From the NCBI GenBank assembly GCA_964505065.1, contig CAZDGF010000002.1:27528-91527 (forward strand): a stretch of DNA of 64,000 bases, given 5' to 3'. Shown piece by piece: positions 56,777 through 64,000 of this stretch (position 1 is the stretch's first letter; every line of letters starts with the position of its first letter). Position numbers and translations under genes: made by a program. Source of the DNA: JABMMZ01 sp964505065. Lineage in GTDB: Bacteria > Bacteroidota > Bacteroidia > NS11-12g > UBA955. Below the pieces are notes generated by a model that was given only the letters and a program-made list of their open reading frames with translations, ran no database searches and was not told the DNA's origin.

Positions 56777-56802
56777 AACTAACCAAATAAATAATACAGA
56801 AA

Positions 56803-57555
56803 ATGACAACAATTTTAGAAAATTCAACAAAATACGCTATAAATCAAAGGTTTATAGATTGTATAAATTTCTTAATTTCTGAAAATAAAGCAGAAAGTAA
56901 AACAGAAATTGCAGAAAATCTGAATATAACTAAAAGCAAGTTTTCAGAAATACTGAATAAAAGAATGAATATTGGTGTAGATACGCTTTCTTTATTGAGT
57001 AATAGCTATAAAGTAAGTGTTGAATGGTTGGTTTTAGGTAAAAAACCTATGTTTATTAAAGAAAGTAATTATTTAGTAGTTGAAGAGCCTATAGAGGGTT
57101 ACAATGTAACTAAAGCAGCAACAGGCAAAAGTATTAAAAAGAAAGGTGTTGACTTAATACCATTTTATAATATTGACTTTTTAGCTGGCAATTCACTAAA
57201 TATACTAAACGATAATATTGAAAAGCCTGAGTATTATATGGATATACCCGAGTTTTATGGTTGCACTGCATTTCGGACCTATTCCGATTCAATGGAAAAG
57301 TTAATTAAAAGTGGTACAATACTTTTTGGCAAGGAAGAGCTGAACTGGCAAGAATATATAGAATTTGGGCAGATATATGGCATTGTTTGCAATGATGGTA
57401 GAAAGTTTTTAAAGTATATAAAGAAAAGCCAAGACAATACTCAAACTCATTTTACATTAAAGAGCCACAATGAATTTTATGACGATTTTGATATTGCTAA
57501 AAAATTTATTAAATCAATTTGGCTTATTCATGGCTGGTTAAATAAGAATATCTAA
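56803..57555 (+). CDS. CI/LexA-type phage repressor (XRE HTH plus S24 peptidase)
   Basis: A 250-residue protein: HTH with TEIAENLNITKSKFSEILNK (about residues 35-54), a linker, and a S24 peptidase domain. Ser163 in TYSDSMEKL and Lys204 in KFLKYIKK form the dyad. The likely self-cleavage bond is Ala128-Gly129 in FLAGNS, 35 residues before Ser163 as in LexA (Ala84-Gly85, Ser119). It keeps lysogeny and responds to DNA damage. It reads away from the early operon. Confidence 0.88.
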   Translation: MTTILENSTKYAINQRFIDCINFLISENKAESKTEIAENLNITKSKFSEILNKRMNIGVDTLSLLSNSYKVSVEWLVLGKKPMFIKESNYLVVEEPIEGYNVTKAATGKSIKKKGVDLIPFYNIDFLAGNSLNILNDNIEKPEYYMDIPEFYGCTAFRTYSDSMEKLIKSGTILFGKEELNWQEYIEFGQIYGIVCNDGRKFLKYIKKSQDNTQTHFTLKSHNEFYDDFDIAKKFIKSIWLIHGWLNKNI

Positions 57556-58072
57556 CCAAATGTATTACTAACACCCCCCATTTTAGTACATAAACACTGC
57601 CTAAACACCCTATCTTATTGCATTTTAGTTGTTTTATATCTGTTTTAATATGGCATTATAGGGTAATCAATCATACAATTTAGGCACTTATTGGCATCTA
57701 TTTAGGTATTAAATACACTTTAAAAATACTTTAATTTTAATTTTACACCACCCATTACACCATGCAATACACCACCCAAAGGCATTATTTCGTTTTATTA
57801 CACTTTTTAGGTCCTTATTTTCAAGGCATAAAAAAAGCCCGTTTAATAACAGGCTTTGTGTGGCTTTATCCTTTGTATTTACAAGCTATGTACCCTTTGT
57901 GTGCGCTTATGCACTCACAGGTAAGCTAATGTGCTTTATTTTGCCTTAAAGTGTAACCATAATGTAAGCAAAATGCAATTTTTATACTTTTCGTTTTTCT
58001 TTTATATAATCTACCAAAACAACCGCAACCCTTTTAAAATCGGGCTTTTTTCGGGCTTTTTTATATTATAGT
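57556..58072. other. Gene-free prophage right arm
   Basis: About 520 bp without a gene. It is AT-rich, with repeated TTACACCA/ACACCACCC-type units near 57744-57782, a terminator-like hairpin (57834-57857) and, at 57981-57995, an inverted AAAAGTATAAA copy. Two tandem CGGGCTTTTTT units lie at 58040-58060. Mu-type ends with transposase sites and no gene are expected here. Confidence 0.6.
57834..57857 (-). terminator. Terminator near prophage right end
   Basis: AAAGCC (57834-57839) pairs with GGCTTT (57852-57857), with GTT/AAC pairing inside after a bulge. On the minus strand a run of seven T follows. It would stop host transcription from entering the early operon or promoter region. Confidence 0.5.
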
Positions 58073-58086
58073 ATTTATACTTTTGG
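57981..58086 (-). promoter_or_regulatory. Right-end transposase binding sites (candidate)
   Basis: TTTATACTTTTCGTT (57981-57995) and ATTTATACTTTTGG (58073-58086) are inverted copies of the left-end sites. They are about 91 bp apart, against 20-22 bp at the left end. Unequal spacing of sites at the two ends is also seen in Mu. Confidence 0.65.
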
Positions 58087-58188
58087 TTTTTCCCCCCATA
58101 AATACTGAATTTTATAATTTAAATTTATTTTTGAACTTAATTTTTGTTTACTTTTGAAAGTCATAAATATTTTATAAAACACATAACA

Positions 58189-59262
58189 ATGATAAAAATT
58201 CACATTAAACTTTTAATATTTCTTTTAATCTTTGGCTGTAAGAAAAATAATGAAATAGAAAAGCCTATTTCTGAAGATTGGCAATTAGTTTCCAATGAAT
58301 CAATTCAATACGGTTATCGAGATATTCGAGCTACTGAGGTAATTGGAGATGAATTGATTATAATATCAAGAAATAACCTATATTTTTTTGATACATTTCT
58401 TGTTAAAATTAAAAACAAGAGTTATTTATATTCTAATAACCTATCAACAGACTTAAATTTTTCAGTTAAACATAATAGCAAATATTTACTTTTTCGTAAA
58501 GAATTGGATAAAAGTAAAATTGAAATTATGGACTGTAAACAACCAACTGAACAGATTAGCTATGAGTTTACCCCATTTGAATTTAATTCTACTTTTGATG
58601 AAGAGTTTGGCTATTCTACTATAAACAACTTAAATGAATTTGATCTTGTATATAGAACATATTCTAACAATACTGTTACCTACAAATATAATACTATTTT
58701 AATAAATCATATTCCTAATAAATTTGAGCCAATAATTATAAAAAGCAAAAATGAAAAAACTCTTTTATCGTATCAAGTTAATGTGAATTCATATCCTAAA
58801 ATAACGCCTCGTGTTTTTAAGTTTGATAACTTAAGCTTTGTTTCTGTTGGTGGAATAATTTACAGATTACAGAATGGAGAATTATTAGACACTTGCAGGT
58901 ATACATTTAATAATATGTTTGAATACAGAGGCTTTTTATATGCTCAACAGCCATTCAGTCAATATTTTGCTGACAATTTAGAACGACAAGATGGATTACT
59001 AGAAAGCAAAGACAAAGGTAAAACATGGCAATATGTGGGATATGGAAGAGATTTTGGCAATCAAAATATTAAGAATATTTATGGCAAATTGGTTTTGTAT
59101 AAATATAGAAACATTGCTATTGTTGATTTAGATAATACGAAAGTAATAGAAAAAGACTTAACCAATCTTAATGGAGCAATACAGTCAATAGAAAAAGTTG
59201 GTAATAAAATAATTGTTGGAACTGATGCTGGTGTTTATTACAAAAGCTGGGAAGGCTTTTAA
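58189..59262 (+). CDS. Lipoprotein, probable beta-propeller
   Basis: The ATG at 58189 gives MIKIHIKLLIFLLIFGCKKN, a lipoprotein signal with Cys17; an earlier in-frame start would hide it. The 357-residue product has repeated strand-turn units with SKDKGKTWQYVGYGRD near residue 275, a BNR/Asp-box-like repeat of sialidase or YCF48-type propellers. It is exported to the envelope; the function is unknown. It starts about 100 bp outside the prophage right end. Confidence 0.65.
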   Translation: MIKIHIKLLIFLLIFGCKKNNEIEKPISEDWQLVSNESIQYGYRDIRATEVIGDELIIISRNNLYFFDTFLVKIKNKSYLYSNNLSTDLNFSVKHNSKYLLFRKELDKSKIEIMDCKQPTEQISYEFTPFEFNSTFDEEFGYSTINNLNEFDLVYRTYSNNTVTYKYNTILINHIPNKFEPIIIKSKNEKTLLSYQVNVNSYPKITPRVFKFDNLSFVSVGGIIYRLQNGELLDTCRYTFNNMFEYRGFLYAQQPFSQYFADNLERQDGLLESKDKGKTWQYVGYGRDFGNQNIKNIYGKLVLYKYRNIAIVDLDNTKVIEKDLTNLNGAIQSIEKVGNKIIVGTDAGVYYKSWEGF

Positions 59263-59384
59263 AAAAAAAATAATATTCTTAGCCTTACAAGTTGTTTTCC
59301 ACCTTGTAGCCACTATTTTTGAAAAATAAAATAGCATTTTCTTTATCAAATCTCTTTGCAATAGCTACCATCTAAACGTATTTT

Positions 59385-59532
59385 AAAGTTAAAAATAATT
59401 TTAAAAAACATAAATTATTTTAGTATAACTATAATTTTTGCCATTTTGCCATTGTTGGTCTTATGACCAACAATATTTCAAAAGTTAAAAATAATTTTAA
59501 AAAACACAAATTATTTTAGTATAACTATAATT
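59385..59532. repeat. 52-bp direct repeats flanking a hairpin
   Basis: Bases 59385-59436 and 59481-59532 (start AAAGTTAAAAATAATTTT) match at 51 of 52 positions. Between them ATTGTTGGTC (59451-59460) pairs with 59465-59474. The intergenic stretch 59263-59631 holds no gene; apart from these repeats and another direct pair CCTTGATATTCTAA (59549 and 59582) it is AT-rich. Confidence 0.7.
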
Positions 59533-59583
59533 AAAAATTACACATTTACCTTGATATTCTAATTTTAAAAATTATAAAATGCC

Positions 59584-59614
59584 TTGATATTCTAAATTTA
59601 AAATACTATATTTG
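59584..59614 (+). promoter_or_regulatory. Bacteroidota promoter of the first AAA_14 gene
   Basis: TTG at 59584-59586 and TATATTTG at 59607-59614 are separated by 20 bp, a full match to the phylum consensus. The ATG follows at 59632. The -33 element lies in the second CCTTGATATTCTAA copy. Confidence 0.7.
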
Positions 59615-59631
59615 CATTGTATTTTATAATT

Positions 59632-60915
59632 ATGAAACGGAAAGCAACTGAAAAATTAAAACACTGGGCTACAAAAAAAGACCGTAAACCTTTGATATTG
59701 AATGGTGCAAGGCAAATTGGTAAAAGCTGGTTGGTTAGAAATTTGGGTAAAACTGAATTTAGCAATAATTACATAGAACTTAATTTTGAAAAAAAACCTC
59801 AATTAAACACATTGTTTGAACAAGATTTTGATGTAAAAAGAATTCTTTCAGAAATAGAAATTTTAGAGGGCAAGGAAATAACAGAAAATACATTGTTGTT
59901 TTTAGATGAAATACAAAACTGCCCAAAAGCCATTATGGCATTGCGCTATTTTTTTGAGGATATGCCCCAAATTCCTGTAATAGCAGCTGGCTCGTTGTTG
60001 GAGTTTCAATTAATGGATATTCCTTTTCCTGTTGGCAGAGTAGAACTTTTGGAACTATTTCCAATGACTTTTGATGAGTTTTTAATAGCAAATGGTAATG
60101 AGAAATTAGCAAAATTATTAACTGAAAATAACGCTTCAATTTCTAAACTTATTGAAGATAAAATATATTATGAACTACTAAATTATTTTTGGGTGGGCGG
60201 TATGCCAGAGTGTGTTCAGCATTTTGTAGATACTAAAAACTATGCGCAAGTGCGTAAAATTCAAGAAGATTTACTTTATACCTATCAGCAAGATTTTAGC
60301 AAATACAATCCCTTGGTACATAAAGATTGTTTGTTGGATATACTTTCAAATATCAGTCAAAATATAAGTGGACAGGTGCTTTACACAAAATTGAGCGAAA
60401 GATTTAAAGGACCAACGATAAAAAAAGGTGTAGATGTGCTTTCTACTGCAAAAATTTTTAGAAAAGTAAGCAATGTATCGCTTGCAGGCTTACCTTTTTC
60501 TACAAGTGGTAAGCAATTTAAAGCATGTTTTATTGATATAGGCTTGTTATTGTGTTTAAGTAAAGTTTCTTTTGATAGTTTGTTTTACCCACAAGTAGCA
60601 AATTCAAATTTTATGGGTGCTTGGGCAGAGCAATTTGTAGGGCAACAACTGCTTGCAAGCGGCAGCAATCCGTTGTATTATTGGGCAAGAACAATGCCTA
60701 ATAGCAGTGCAGAAGTAGATTACGTAATAGAAAAAAATGGCGAAATAATACCAGTGGAGGTAAAATCTGGAGCAACAGGTAAATTAAGAAGTTTGCATAT
60801 TTTATTAGCAGAAAATAAATTGGTTAAAAAAGCAATTGTATTTTCAAAAGCAAATAAAGGCAACGAGGGTAAATTACATTTTATACCTATATATCTTGCT
60901 GGGTATAGTTTTTAG
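59632..60915 (+). CDS. AAA_14/DUF4143 ATPase
   Basis: The ATG at 59632 gives 427 residues beginning MKRKATEKLKHWATKKDRKP. Walker A is GARQIGKSWL (about residues 24-33), Walker B is LLFLDEIQNC (about 86-95), and the C-terminal DUF4143 part has the restriction-nuclease-like SAEVDYVIEKNGEIIPVEVK block (Asp...Glu-x-Lys). These ATPases are very common in Bacteroidota and are suspected toxin-antitoxin or defence components, but their role is unproven. Confidence 0.82.
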   Translation: MKRKATEKLKHWATKKDRKPLILNGARQIGKSWLVRNLGKTEFSNNYIELNFEKKPQLNTLFEQDFDVKRILSEIEILEGKEITENTLLFLDEIQNCPKAIMALRYFFEDMPQIPVIAAGSLLEFQLMDIPFPVGRVELLELFPMTFDEFLIANGNEKLAKLLTENNASISKLIEDKIYYELLNYFWVGGMPECVQHFVDTKNYAQVRKIQEDLLYTYQQDFSKYNPLVHKDCLLDILSNISQNISGQVLYTKLSERFKGPTIKKGVDVLSTAKIFRKVSNVSLAGLPFSTSGKQFKACFIDIGLLLCLSKVSFDSLFYPQVANSNFMGAWAEQFVGQQLLASGSNPLYYWARTMPNSSAEVDYVIEKNGEIIPVEVKSGATGKLRSLHILLAENKLVKKAIVFSKANKGNEGKLHFIPIYLAGYSF

Positions 60916-61018
60916 AAAAAGAATTTCATAGCCCTAAAAGGTGTTTTTTCGCCTTATTGCCAAATACCTAATCTTAATTTTAGTTGAAAAAATAGTAAAA
61001 AGCATAACTTTTTCAATT

Positions 61019-61054
61019 TATAATCCAAAATAGTTATAACTATTTTGGATTATA
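61019..61054. promoter_or_regulatory. 36-bp perfect palindrome overlapping a promoter
   Basis: The 18-bp half TATAATCCAAAATAGTTA (61019-61036) is followed at once by its exact reverse complement. The right arm contains the TTG (61045-61047) that serves as the -33 element of the AAA_14 promoter, so it is a likely operator; a cruciform or terminator is possible too. Confidence 0.7.
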
Positions 61055-61068
61055 TTTATAATAAGTTA

Positions 61069-61076
61069 TATATTTG
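61069..61076 (+). promoter_or_regulatory. -7 element of the second AAA_14 gene, near-leaderless
   Basis: TATATTTG then C lies 21 bp after the TTG in the palindrome and 4 bp before the ATG at 61081. Transcription would start at or next to the start codon. Confidence 0.65.
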
Positions 61077-61080
61077 CAGT

Positions 61081-62208
61081 ATGATTACAAGGAATATTGC
61101 CAATATTATGGCTAAATACGTGCCTTTAAAAAAAGTATTGGTATTACTCGGTCCTCGCCAAGTGGGTAAAACCACTTTGATGCGAAATATTTTTAATGAA
61201 TTTACGGAAACTAAAGTATGGTTTAATTGCGATTTGGAAGAAGATAGGTTGGAATTGGGCAATGTTACATTGAATAATTTAAAAATAAAATTAGCAGGTA
61301 TAAAACTCATTTGTATAGATGAAGCGCAAAGGGTTAAAAACATAGGTTTAACCTTAAAAATAATGTACGATAATTTTTCGGATATTCAAATAATGGTAAC
61401 AGGCTCGAGTGCATTGGATATAGCCAATGAAATAAATGAACCACTTACAGGCAGAAAAATTGAATTAAATTTATATCCATTTTCAACGGCTGAGCTATGG
61501 CAGCATTTTGGCGGAATAAACGAAAATAAAAATTTAGAACAACGCCTTGTTTTTGGTTTTTATCCCGATATTGTAAATAATATGCAAAATGCACCAAAAC
61601 TATTATCAGAACTAACAAGTAGCTATTTGTTTAAAGATATTTTTATGTATGAGGAAATTCGCTCATCAGATTTGTTAGAAAAAATATTAAAAGCATTGGC
61701 ATATCAAGTAGGCTCAATGGTTTCGTATAATGAAATTGCTAATTTATGCAAAGTGAGTGCTAAAACTGTAGAAAGGTATGTAAAGCTATTGGAACAAAGT
61801 TTTGTCATTTTTAGATTGCCCAGTTTTGCTAAAAATATAAGAAATGAATTGAGCAAAAGTCAAAAAATATATTTTTACGACAATGGGATTAGAAATGCTA
61901 TTATTGGCAATTTCGACCCAGTTTTTAAGCGAATAGATATTGGTCAATTATGGGAAAATTACTTGGTAAGCGAACGAAAAAAATATTTAAATAATTCAGA
62001 ACAAAATCATCAATTATACTTTTGGCGAACCAAACAACAACAAGAAATAGATTTGATAGAAATAAATAAAGATGAAATATTTGCCTTCGAATTCAAATGG
62101 CAAAATGCAAAAAAAGTTAGGCTATCTAAAACGTTTTCTAATACTTATACCAATACTTTTAAAGCTATAGATAAGGAAAATTATTGGGAGTTTGTGGTGG
62201 TAGATTAA
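61081..62208 (+). CDS. AAA_14/DUF4143 ATPase, second copy
   Basis: The ATG at 61081 gives 375 residues. Walker A LGPRQVGKTTLMRNI (about residues 20-34), Walker B LICIDEAQRVKN (about 77-88), an HTH-like LCKVSAKTVERYVKLLEQ (about 222-239) and the C-terminal nuclease-like QQEIDLIEINKDEIFAFEFK. It is only distantly like the neighbour at 59632, so it is not a recent duplicate. The role is unknown; the palindromic operator suggests tight control. Confidence 0.82.
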   Translation: MITRNIANIMAKYVPLKKVLVLLGPRQVGKTTLMRNIFNEFTETKVWFNCDLEEDRLELGNVTLNNLKIKLAGIKLICIDEAQRVKNIGLTLKIMYDNFSDIQIMVTGSSALDIANEINEPLTGRKIELNLYPFSTAELWQHFGGINENKNLEQRLVFGFYPDIVNNMQNAPKLLSELTSSYLFKDIFMYEEIRSSDLLEKILKALAYQVGSMVSYNEIANLCKVSAKTVERYVKLLEQSFVIFRLPSFAKNIRNELSKSQKIYFYDNGIRNAIIGNFDPVFKRIDIGQLWENYLVSERKKYLNNSEQNHQLYFWRTKQQQEIDLIEINKDEIFAFEFKWQNAKKVRLSKTFSNTYTNTFKAIDKENYWEFVVVD

Positions 62209-62256
62209 TAATTTAAAAACGAATAGCTATATATTTTTCTAAAAAGGCTATGCGTT

Positions 62257-63663
62257 TTACTCCAACTCCAACTCATCGCCCATTTCAGGTATTAAAATAT
62301 CTTTAAACCCAGCAACGGTTAGTTTTTCTGCAAATGCTTGTTGGGTATCGTATTCGCCATGTACTAATATTAATTTCTTTATTTGAGAAGCATCTTGGCA
62401 TGCCAAATATTCTAACATTTCATTATAATCTGCATGGGCGCTAAAGTTTTCCATGCTTTCTACATTGGCATTTACTTTAAACATTTCGCCAAATATACGC
62501 ACTTGTTCATCGCCTGCTTTTAGCCTGCCTGCCAAAGATGTAGGCGAAGCATAGCCCACCAAAAGCACTGTATTTTCAGGTTTTTCTATGTTGTTTTTTA
62601 AATGGTGTTTTATTCTGCCAGCCTCTGCCATACCACTTGCGCTTATAATTATGCAAGGTGTTTTTAGGTCGTTTATCTTTTTAGATTCTTCGGCTTTTTG
62701 TACATAATGCAAATTTGGAAAATCAAAAGGGTCGCCATCTTTGGCTATGTATTGCATTATGTTTTGATTAAAATATTCTCTATGTGCGCTCATTACTTTT
62801 GTAGCTTTTACTGATAGTGGACTATCTACATACACATCTATTTTAGGCAATTTTCCTGCGTAAGCCAATCTATCTAAAGCATATACTATCTCTTGGGTTC
62901 TATCTATGCTAAAAGCAGGGATTATAATTTTGCCATTTTGCTGCACACAAGTGTTGTTAACTATTTCTAATAAACGACTTTCTACATCTGTTTGGGGTTG
63001 GTGTAATCTATCGCCATAGGTGCTTTCGCAAATAATGTATTCTGCTTGCGGAAAAACCATTGGTCCGTTTAATATGGCATCATTTTTACGCCCAATATCG
63101 CCCGAAAAGAATAGTTTTATAACCTTGCCATTGTTTTTTGTAAGCGTTAAGCTAAGTGCCACACTGCCTATAATATGTCCGCTTTCTGTAGTAGTTACGC
63201 TTATTTCATTGTCTATAGCCATAGTGCCATTTAGGGGCATATCTACAAAGCGGGTAAGGGTTTCTTGGGCATCTTCTGCATCATAAAGCGGAACTTTAAG
63301 CGGTTTGTTTTTTTCTGCATTGCGTTTGTTTACATATTTCAAATCGCTTTCTTGAATATGGGCACTATCCAATAGCATTATTTCACATAAATCTACAGTA
63401 GCTGCTGTGGCATATATTTTCCCTTTAAAGCCGTCTTTTACCAGCTTGGGTAATAGTCCTGTATGGTCTATATGCGCATGCGAGAGGATAACATAATCTA
63501 TTTCGGCAGGATTAAAGCCCCAGTTTTTATTCAAGGTTTCAGTATCTTCGCCCATACCTTGAAACATACCACAATCTAATAAAATTTGTTTGCCACTATC
63601 GGTAGTTAATAAATGTTTGCTACCTGTAACCGTGCGTGCTGCGCCCCAAAATGTAAGTTTCAT
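62257..63663 (-). CDS. MBL-fold beta-CASP RNase-like hydrolase
   Basis: A 468-residue protein: metallo-beta-lactamase zinc motif LSHAHIDHTG (about residues 59-68), FSGDIGR with the further Asp ligand, the beta-CASP motif A-type ICESTYGDR, PAFSIDRTQE, a C-terminal ISASGMAEAGR with His (KHHLKN) and NFSAHADYNE. It belongs to the CPSF73/RNase J-like bacterial group that cuts RNA. It is leftward and converges with the AAA_14 gene after about 48 bp. Confidence 0.9.
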   Translation of the reverse strand: MKLTFWGAARTVTGSKHLLTTDSGKQILLDCGMFQGMGEDTETLNKNWGFNPAEIDYVILSHAHIDHTGLLPKLVKDGFKGKIYATAATVDLCEIMLLDSAHIQESDLKYVNKRNAEKNKPLKVPLYDAEDAQETLTRFVDMPLNGTMAIDNEISVTTTESGHIIGSVALSLTLTKNNGKVIKLFFSGDIGRKNDAILNGPMVFPQAEYIICESTYGDRLHQPQTDVESRLLEIVNNTCVQQNGKIIIPAFSIDRTQEIVYALDRLAYAGKLPKIDVYVDSPLSVKATKVMSAHREYFNQNIMQYIAKDGDPFDFPNLHYVQKAEESKKINDLKTPCIIISASGMAEAGRIKHHLKNNIEKPENTVLLVGYASPTSLAGRLKAGDEQVRIFGEMFKVNANVESMENFSAHADYNEMLEYLACQDASQIKKLILVHGEYDTQQAFAEKLTVAGFKDILIPEMGDELELE

Positions 63664-63806
63664 ATATTGATAGCAATATTAAAGTTTATATTTAAGAATT
63701 AAAAGTATTGGTTGAAAAAAGGAAAGAGGCTTTGGTATTAAAAAATTTAATAAAAAATGAATGTTAGCTTTAAAACAGGTATCTTTTAATCTGCAATTTA
63801 CTTTTT

Positions 63807-63926
63807 TTATAGTGCTTTTCTATTGTTTGCAATTTTTCTATCAGCTATACTAGCAATAATAAATATACAAATGAAAGTTATAATCCATGATAAACCTCCT
63901 GCTTCAAAAATATCATCTTCGTCCAA
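63807..63926 (-). CDS. Possible small membrane protein (39 aa)
   Basis: From a TTG at 63926 the frame gives an acidic start (DEDDIFEAGGLS), one membrane helix (WIITFICIFIIASIA) and a basic tail. No ATG or GTG is available; the frame continues upstream into the repeat that begins at 63947, which may have displaced its natural start. The rest of 63664-63946 shows nothing else. Confidence 0.3.
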   Translation of the reverse strand: MDEDDIFEAGGLSWIITFICIFIIASIADRKIANNRKAL

Positions 63927-63946
63927 TTCGCTGTAATTTAGTACAT

Positions 63947-64000
63947 AGTTTAACCCAAATTAATCAATAGGAGATTTGAAAAATCGAACTACTTGATTTA
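63947..64000. repeat. Second copy of the 6.8-kb MITE-like repeat, cut by window edge
   Basis: These 54 bp match the reverse complement of 6838-6891 at 51 positions and start with the same TTTAACCCAAATT terminal repeat. The copy must continue beyond the window. Confidence 0.8.

Larger units (their letters stand above)
21698..58086. mobile_element. Mu-like transposable prophage (about 36.4 kb)
   Basis: The boundaries are set by CCAAAAGTATAAAT at 21698-21711 and its reverse complement at 58073-58086, each with a second inner copy AACGAAAAGTATAAA (21718-21732 and 57981-57995). Between them lie a Mu-type transposase and MuB-like ATPase, Gam, DUF1018-like, DUF1320, DUF935 portal, MuF, and contractile-tail genes. 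The length matches Mu-like phages. The exact ends may be up to about 5 bp further out, and no 5-bp target duplication could be identified. Confidence 0.85.

Noticed and set aside
21687..58097. 5-bp target site duplication of the prophage
   Set aside because: Left (AATTT-like) and right (CCCCC-like) flanks next to the end motifs do not match; exact ends or later change remain unclear, so no claim is made.

Overview
The window is low-GC bacterial DNA, most likely from a Bacteroidota genome (Chitinophagales/Sphingobacteriales-like; I would not go further). Supporting signs are promoters of the TAnnTTTG type just upstream of genes, near-absence of Shine-Dalgarno sequences, AAA_14/DUF4143 ATPases, a 755-residue aconitase and short AT-rich spacers. 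A run of 100 N at 21481-21580 shows that it is a scaffold, probably from a draft or metagenome assembly.

Layout. (1) 1-2998: the end of an integrated element abutting tRNA-Leu, with an excisionase-like gene, an ArdC-like gene and several unknown small genes; no integrase lies in view. (2) 3004-21438: tRNA-Leu and tRNA-Gly, then host genes: FAD oxidoreductase, NmrA-like protein, GT9 glycosyltransferase, mutS, a TrmH-family methylase, rhomboid protease, frr, tatA, gatA and aconitase. Two small accessory inserts interrupt this: a lipoprotein gene bracketed by a duplicated methylase 3' end, and an ATPase plus zeta-kinase pair between gatA and aconitase. (3) About 21.7-58.1 kb: a nearly complete Mu-like transposable prophage of about 36.4 kb, bounded by inverted copies of an AAAAGTATAAA motif. 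(4) 58.1-64 kb: host lipoprotein, two AAA_14/DUF4143 ATPases, an MBL/beta-CASP hydrolase, and a repeat cut by the right edge.

Prophage logic. A LexA-like repressor (56803) faces a leftward early operon: transposase, MuB-like ATPase, RecA-like ATPase, a DnaA domain IV protein, Gam, a gp16/GemA-like protein, HNH nuclease and antirepressor. A rightward operon (36318-44713) carries terminase, portal, a MuF head protein with a toxin-like tail, tape measure, virion morphogenesis and tail completion genes. A leftward operon (36165-22202) carries protease/scaffold, capsid, a tRNA, the lysis cassette (holin, amidase, putative u-spanin), sheath, tube, frameshifted tail chaperone, baseplate, fibres, an Acb2/Tad1-like protein and a Dam-like methylase. 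The late operons diverge from a control region with three helically phased ATACTTTT repeats.

Most worth following: a compact RNA-like element with two interlocking pseudoknots (23046-23180) between the Acb2/Tad1-like gene and the methylase; a dnaX-type slippery heptamer linking the chaperone to an ORF with no usual start codon; and the MuF toxin fusion. All family calls are made by eye; no database search or folding program was run.
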